DNA of 28,769 bases from VBDM01 sp041496705 (GTDB lineage: Bacteria > Pseudomonadota > Gammaproteobacteria > Burkholderiales > SG8-39): positions 1-28,769 of the forward strand of contig JBGQFD010000042.1 in assembly GCA_041496705.1 (NCBI GenBank), in the 5' to 3' direction. Every line of letters begins with the position of its first letter. Positions within the stretch are counted from its first letter, which is position 1. Below the pieces are notes generated by a model. The model worked only from the letters and a program-made list of their open reading frames with translations. It made no database searches and was not told where the DNA came from. Shown one piece after another: positions 25,349 through 28,769 of this stretch. The translations under genes and the position numbers were made by a program.

Positions 25349-25948
25349 ATGACAAAAGACGAACTGATTGCTTTTGAGGATGAAATTGCGGCGCTTTTCA
25401 ACGCGGGGAAGATTCGAGCGCCGGTTCACCTTTACTCCGGCAATGAAGAGCAGATCATGGGTGTCTTTCGGAAAATTCGTTCCCGGGATTGGGTATTTTG
25501 CTCATGGCGTTCCCACTATCAGTGCCTGCTCAAGGGCGTGCCCAAAGAGCTTGTCCGCGACGAGATACTGGCGGGGCGATCAATATCCCTTTGCTTTCCC
25601 GAATACCGGATTTACTCGTCGGCGATGGTCGGCGGCGTACTTCCCATTGCGGTCGGTGCGGCGATGTCCATTCAGCGGCGCGGCGAGGATGCCAGGGTCT
25701 ACTGCTTTATGGGAGACATGACTTCCGAGACCGGAATTGCGCACGAGTCGATAAAGTACAGCAGAAATCATCGCCTTCCAATCCACTTCATTATCGAAGA
25801 CAACGAGAAATCCGTGTGCACGGATACCCGGGAAGCATGGAACCAGCCGCATCTGAGTTTTGAGGGTTGCGCTGACGATTACATCAGTTATTACCGCTAC
25901 CAAACCAAGTACCCACATGCCGGCGCCGGCGTGCGGGTTCAGTTTTGA
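25349..25948 (+). CDS. Compact ThDP-dependent enzyme, alpha (PP-domain) subunit
   Basis: This 199-aa protein resembles the thiamine-diphosphate-binding half of E1-type (pyruvate dehydrogenase-like) enzymes. It has the N-terminal helix with ALFNAGKIRAPVHLYSGNEE (E1-alpha pattern GKI..H.Y.G.E), the R54-x-H56 loop, IAVGAAMS, and the diphosphate/Mg2+ motif GDMTSETG (122-129) to EDN (150-152). Ordinary E1-alpha chains are about 320-360 aa; here almost everything after the cofactor motif is absent, yet the frame is intact and the partner starts 10 bp later. The 184-bp gap upstream shows no obvious gene or clear promoter. In the sugar context it probably transfers a two-carbon unit, as proposed for the paired subunits AviB1/AviB2. 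Confidence 0.78.
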   Translation: MTKDELIAFEDEIAALFNAGKIRAPVHLYSGNEEQIMGVFRKIRSRDWVFCSWRSHYQCLLKGVPKELVRDEILAGRSISLCFPEYRIYSSAMVGGVLPIAVGAAMSIQRRGEDARVYCFMGDMTSETGIAHESIKYSRNHRLPIHFIIEDNEKSVCTDTREAWNQPHLSFEGCADDYISYYRYQTKYPHAGAGVRVQF

Positions 25949-25958
25949 GGCGGGCACG

Positions 25959-26495
25959 ATGAAATACTTCGATGAACTCAAGCGGTCCATGAGCTTCCTG
26001 GCGCAAGACCCGAGAACGATATTTCTGGGTCAAGCCGTGGCTGTGGCGGGTACCGCAATGACCAATACGCTGAAAGACGTGCCTCCTGATCGCCTGATTG
26101 AGCTTCCGGTAGCCGAAGAAATGCAGATGGGAATGACCACCGGCATGGCGCTGACGGGGCTGGTTCCCGTGAGCATTTTCCCGCGGTGGAACTTCCTGCT
26201 CTCCGCAATGGGCCAACTGATCAACCACCTGGACAAAGTCCAGGTCATGTCGAATGGCGGCTATAAGGTCAAGGCAATTATTCGGACGGGAATCGGCTCG
26301 CAGCGGCCGTTGCACCCGCAGCATCAGCACGTGGGTGACTACACGGAGGCGTTGCGGAGCATGTGCACAACAATCGAAGTGATCCGATTGGAAGAGCCTT
26401 CTGAGATTTTTCCGGGGTACGAAAGAGCCCTATTGCGCGATGATGGCCGCAGCACAATCTTGATAGAGTACGGCGATTTTTACAGTGAGAAGTAA
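25959..26495 (+). CDS. Compact ThDP-dependent enzyme, beta (PYR-domain) subunit
   Basis: This 178-aa protein resembles the pyrimidine-binding domain of transketolase and E1-beta. E53 in LPVAEEMQMGMTTGMAL matches the glutamate that activates the thiamine aminopyrimidine, and the following VPVSIFPRWNFLLSAMGQLINHLDK matches the E1-beta active-site segment in layout. The C-terminal transketolase_C domain (about 120 aa) is missing, so it could not bind a dihydrolipoyl partner in the usual manner. The HPQHQHVGDY stretch is histidine-rich and may line the active site. ATG 25959 has GAGGCGGG upstream. With the preceding gene it should form one heteromeric enzyme. A 2-oxoacid dehydrogenase role is unlikely without E2 and E3. 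Confidence 0.75.
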   Translation: MKYFDELKRSMSFLAQDPRTIFLGQAVAVAGTAMTNTLKDVPPDRLIELPVAEEMQMGMTTGMALTGLVPVSIFPRWNFLLSAMGQLINHLDKVQVMSNGGYKVKAIIRTGIGSQRPLHPQHQHVGDYTEALRSMCTTIEVIRLEEPSEIFPGYERALLRDDGRSTILIEYGDFYSEK

Positions 26496-26523
26496 GCTGT
26501 AAATTTCCCTCGAAAAGAAAAAC

Positions 26524-27693
26524 ATGAAATTTCCGTTGATGCGAAACAACATCCCTCGCGAGGACCTGGATGCGGTCATCGAGTATTTGAGGCAGGACGA
26601 CCCGGTCCTGACCAACGGGGCCAACGTACGTGCTTTCGAAGGCGAATGGTCCAAATGGCTGGGCGTGAAGTTCAGCGTGTTCGTCAATTCCGGTGCATCG
26701 GCGAATCTCTTGTCGATGGCGATCCTCGGGGTCCGCCACCCGGAAGGAGGCGAAGTCATCGTTCCGCCTCTGACATGGGTTTCCGACGTCGCATCGGTAC
26801 TGCAGAATGGGTTCAAGCCGGTTTTCGCGGATATCGACCCCCGTACGCTGGCCATGCATCCCGCACAGATTCTGGCCAAGATCAACGACAGGACTCGGGC
26901 AGTGTTCCTCACCCACGTACAAGGGTTCGACGGGCTGACCGACGACCTGCTGGACCAATTGAAACGGCGCAATATCCCGCTGATCGAAGATGTCTCCGAA
27001 TCCCACGGCGCAACCCACAACGGCAGGAAGCTGGGAAGCTTTGGCTGGATATCGAATTTTTCCTTCTACTATGCCCACCACATGAGCACCATCGAAGGTG
27101 GCATGGTCTGCACCGATGACCCGCAGGTGTATCAGCAGGTGCGCATGCTGCGCTCTCATGGCATGGTTCGCGAAGCCAATGATCCTGCCGTGCATGAAGC
27201 CTACCGGTCGGCAAATCCGGAGTTGAACCCGGACTTCATCTTTGCCTTTGCAGCCTACAACACCCGCAATACCGAGATTGGCGGCATCATGGGACGCAGC
27301 CAGCTCAAGCGCCTGGATCGCAATGTAATGCGCCGGACTGAAAACCTGCTGCGCTTCCTGCGACAAATCGATCCAGGCAAGTACCGCACCGACTTCAGGC
27401 TCGAAGGCTCGAGCAATTACGCTTTCAATCTCATTCTAAAGCGCCCGGATGATGATCTCGTCCAACGCCTCATGCAGAAGATGCGCGATTCGGGTGTCGA
27501 ATTCCGGCGCGGCAGCGCTGGGGGCGGCAATCAGATCCGCCAACCCTATCTGAAGGGCATCGTTCCGCAGGGCCATCACCGCGAATTTCCGCAAACCGAA
27601 CACATCCATTTTTACGGCTTCTATATCGGCAACTTTCCCGATCTAAGGGATGAGGAAGTGGACGAACTTTGCGCGATCCTGAACTCGGCATGA
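26524..27693 (+). CDS. DegT-fold sugar 3-dehydratase (ColD-like, lysine replaced by histidine)
   Basis: This 389-aa protein has the aspartate-aminotransferase fold of the DegT/DnrJ/EryC1 family: NSGASANLL (55-63) for phosphate binding, EDVSESHGA (155-163) with the pyridine-ring Asp, and FYYAHHMSTIEGG (181-193). In true aminotransferases a lysine binds PLP at the position taken here by H185. The same His replacement defines ColD, the GDP-4-keto-6-deoxymannose 3-dehydratase, and the E1 3-dehydrase of CDP sugars. Only two cysteines are present (C196 and one near the C-terminus), so no [2Fe-2S] centre as in E1 is possible; ColD, of similar length, is the better model. It would remove the 3-OH of a 4-keto GDP sugar. 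Downstream of the ThDP enzyme and before hddC. Confidence 0.87.
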   Translation: MKFPLMRNNIPREDLDAVIEYLRQDDPVLTNGANVRAFEGEWSKWLGVKFSVFVNSGASANLLSMAILGVRHPEGGEVIVPPLTWVSDVASVLQNGFKPVFADIDPRTLAMHPAQILAKINDRTRAVFLTHVQGFDGLTDDLLDQLKRRNIPLIEDVSESHGATHNGRKLGSFGWISNFSFYYAHHMSTIEGGMVCTDDPQVYQQVRMLRSHGMVREANDPAVHEAYRSANPELNPDFIFAFAAYNTRNTEIGGIMGRSQLKRLDRNVMRRTENLLRFLRQIDPGKYRTDFRLEGSSNYAFNLILKRPDDDLVQRLMQKMRDSGVEFRRGSAGGGNQIRQPYLKGIVPQGHHREFPQTEHIHFYGFYIGNFPDLRDEEVDELCAILNSA

Positions 27694-27700
27694 AGCGGTA

Positions 27701-28405
27701 GTGGTCACAGCCATTATTCTCGCGGGTGGCCTGGGTACCCGGCTTCGCGGTGCCGTGCCCGACTTGCCGAAACCGATGGCGCCGCTCGACGGCCGCCCGT
27801 TCCTCGAGCACCAGATGGACTACTGGATTGGCCAGGGCGTGCGGCGCTTCGTCCTTTCGGTCGGCTACAAGCACGAGCTCATCGAAGGGCATTTTGGCGC
27901 GAACTACCACGGTGCCGAAGTTGCCTATGCGGTCGAGACCGCGCCTCTCGGTACGGGTGGCGGGCTGCTGCTCGCAATGGATAAAATACGCGCTTCCGGC
28001 CCGCGGCTGGTATTGAATGGGGATACTTTTTTTGACGTCGACCTGGCGGAACTCGGGAAATTCCACCAGGCAAAGCAGGCGGAGATAACCTTGTCCCTCT
28101 TCCCGCTGGAAAGCAACACCCGCTATACCGGGGTCGAGATCGACCGCGAGCGGCGAATAACCGGATTGAAATCAGCCGGCGACGGCAGCCGGCAGTTCAT
28201 CAACGGGGGTGTATACCTGCTCGGCGAAACCGCGCTGTCCGGCCTCCCGTACCGCATCGGCGACAAGGCCTCGTTCGAGAACGACATCCTCGAAAGGGCG
28301 CTGGAAGCCGGGAAGCGCCTCTATGGCTACTCCTCCCGCGGAAAGTTCATCGACATCGGCGTGCCGGAAGACTACGCCCGCGCCGCGGGCCTGCTGAAGA
28401 ACTGA
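27701..28405 (+). CDS. hddC: D-glycero-alpha-D-manno-heptose 1-phosphate guanylyltransferase
   Basis: This 234-aa nucleotidyltransferase has the pyrophosphorylase signature LAGGLGTRL (7-15) followed by PKPMAPLDGRPFLEH, the metal-binding NGD (106-108) and D112 in FDVD. Length and the C-terminal GKFIDIGVPEDYARA fit the HddC branch. It would join GMP from GTP to heptose 1-phosphate, giving GDP-D-glycero-alpha-D-manno-heptose. GTG 27701 is the start, seven bases after the dehydratase stop, as no ATG is in frame upstream. The guanylyl instead of another nucleotide is inferred from the neighbouring hddA and gmhB. Confidence 0.88.
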   Translation: MVTAIILAGGLGTRLRGAVPDLPKPMAPLDGRPFLEHQMDYWIGQGVRRFVLSVGYKHELIEGHFGANYHGAEVAYAVETAPLGTGGGLLLAMDKIRASGPRLVLNGDTFFDVDLAELGKFHQAKQAEITLSLFPLESNTRYTGVEIDRERRITGLKSAGDGSRQFINGGVYLLGETALSGLPYRIGDKASFENDILERALEAGKRLYGYSSRGKFIDIGVPEDYARAAGLLKN

Positions 28406-28441
28406 CAACTATAAGAACTCGGGATTCACGAAGGGAGTTAC

Positions 28442-28769
28442 ATGAGCTACAACATCCTCGTCACGGGCGGCGCCGGCTACTTGGGGTCGACCATGGTCCC
28501 GGAGCTGCTTGCGAAGGGCCATAAGCTCACCGTCATCGACAATTTCATGTACAGCCAGAACAGCCTGGCGCATGTCTGCCATGACCGGAATTTCACCGTG
28601 GTGCGCGGCGACGTCCGCATCGACAGCGTGATCCTCCCGCTCGTCAGGAAGGCCGACATCATCATCCCGCTTGCGGCCTATGTCGGCGCGCCGCTGTGCG
28701 CGCGCGACCCGGTCGGCGCCTCGAGCACCAACCACGACGCGCTCATGATGATGCTGAAGAACGTGAGCA
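28442..28769 (+). CDS. NAD(P)-dependent sugar epimerase/dehydratase (SDR), 5' part
   Basis: The first 109 residues of an extended short-chain dehydrogenase are visible before the window ends. The Rossmann loop TGGAGYLGS (8-16) lies after an N-terminal strand, followed by VIDNFMYSQNSL, the GDVRID acidic motif and IIPLAAYVGAP, where the usual active-site segment begins. The catalytic Tyr-x3-Lys lies beyond the edge. A good Shine-Dalgarno (AAGGGAG) precedes ATG 28442. In this pathway it could be the 4,6-dehydratase, an epimerase, or the reductase of a 4-keto or branched-chain carbonyl; sequence alone does not separate these. Confidence 0.85.
   Translation, partial: MSYNILVTGGAGYLGSTMVPELLAKGHKLTVIDNFMYSQNSLAHVCHDRNFTVVRGDVRIDSVILPLVRKADIIIPLAAYVGAPLCARDPVGASSTNHDALMMMLKNVS

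Noticed and set aside
25349..25948. ThDP alpha subunit as a frameshifted or broken pseudogene
   Set aside because: The cofactor motifs are intact, the partner gene starts 10 bp later with its own Shine-Dalgarno, and there is no room for a lost C-terminal region.

Overview
The window looks like a chromosomal stretch of a GC-rich proteobacterium, most likely a betaproteobacterium. The reasons are an F-type ATP synthase operon in the order I-B-E-F-H-A-G-D-C, the sequence character of its subunits, an aromatic/organic-acid catabolic cluster of Burkholderiales type, and a Gram-negative surface-polysaccharide locus with heptose genes. This assignment is inferred from gene content only.

Region 1 (about 1-5500) is catabolic. 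It holds a cysteine-dioxygenase-like cupin, then on the minus strand a dienelactone hydrolase followed by a TauD/TfdA oxygenase. A plus-strand operon follows: VOC/extradiol-type protein, acyl-CoA-dehydrogenase-like flavin monooxygenase, fumarylacetoacetate-hydrolase-family enzyme, and the small subunit of a ring-hydroxylating oxygenase with no large subunit beside it. Hydroxylation, ring cleavage and C-C hydrolysis are all represented, but the substrate cannot be read from sequence.

Region 2 (5532-12831) is the complete ATP synthase operon, preceded by a terminator-like hairpin and a sigma70-type promoter. Two junctions inside it are unusual. atpF-atpH contains two 70-bp tandem repeats with perfect hairpins, each carrying a 21-codon mini-ORF. 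atpA-atpG contains three 47-bp tandem repeats, each with a Shine-Dalgarno-like motif and a 12-bp hairpin.

Region 3 (12861-21890) is a glycan-assembly region. It has two GT4 and two GT2 glycosyltransferases, a DUF6492 protein, a GT10 fucosyltransferase-like protein, and three methyltransferase-type proteins (class I, TylF-like, DUF268). The minus-strand pair at 20170-21890 is clearly AT-richer than its surroundings and looks recently acquired.

Region 4 (21972-28769, running off the end) is a nucleotide-sugar pathway. GmhB, HddA and HddC homologues should give GDP-D-glycero-alpha-D-manno-heptose. Among them lie a cobalamin-type radical SAM enzyme, a very compact two-subunit thiamine-diphosphate enzyme (199 + 178 aa), a DegT-fold protein whose PLP lysine is replaced by His as in the 3-dehydratase ColD, and an SDR. 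My main inference is that this set builds an unusual GDP-activated deoxy, C2-branched, possibly C-methylated heptose-derived sugar, chemically parallel to yersiniose or the acetyl-branched sugars of orthosomycin antibiotics. The genes of region 3 would then transfer and decorate it.
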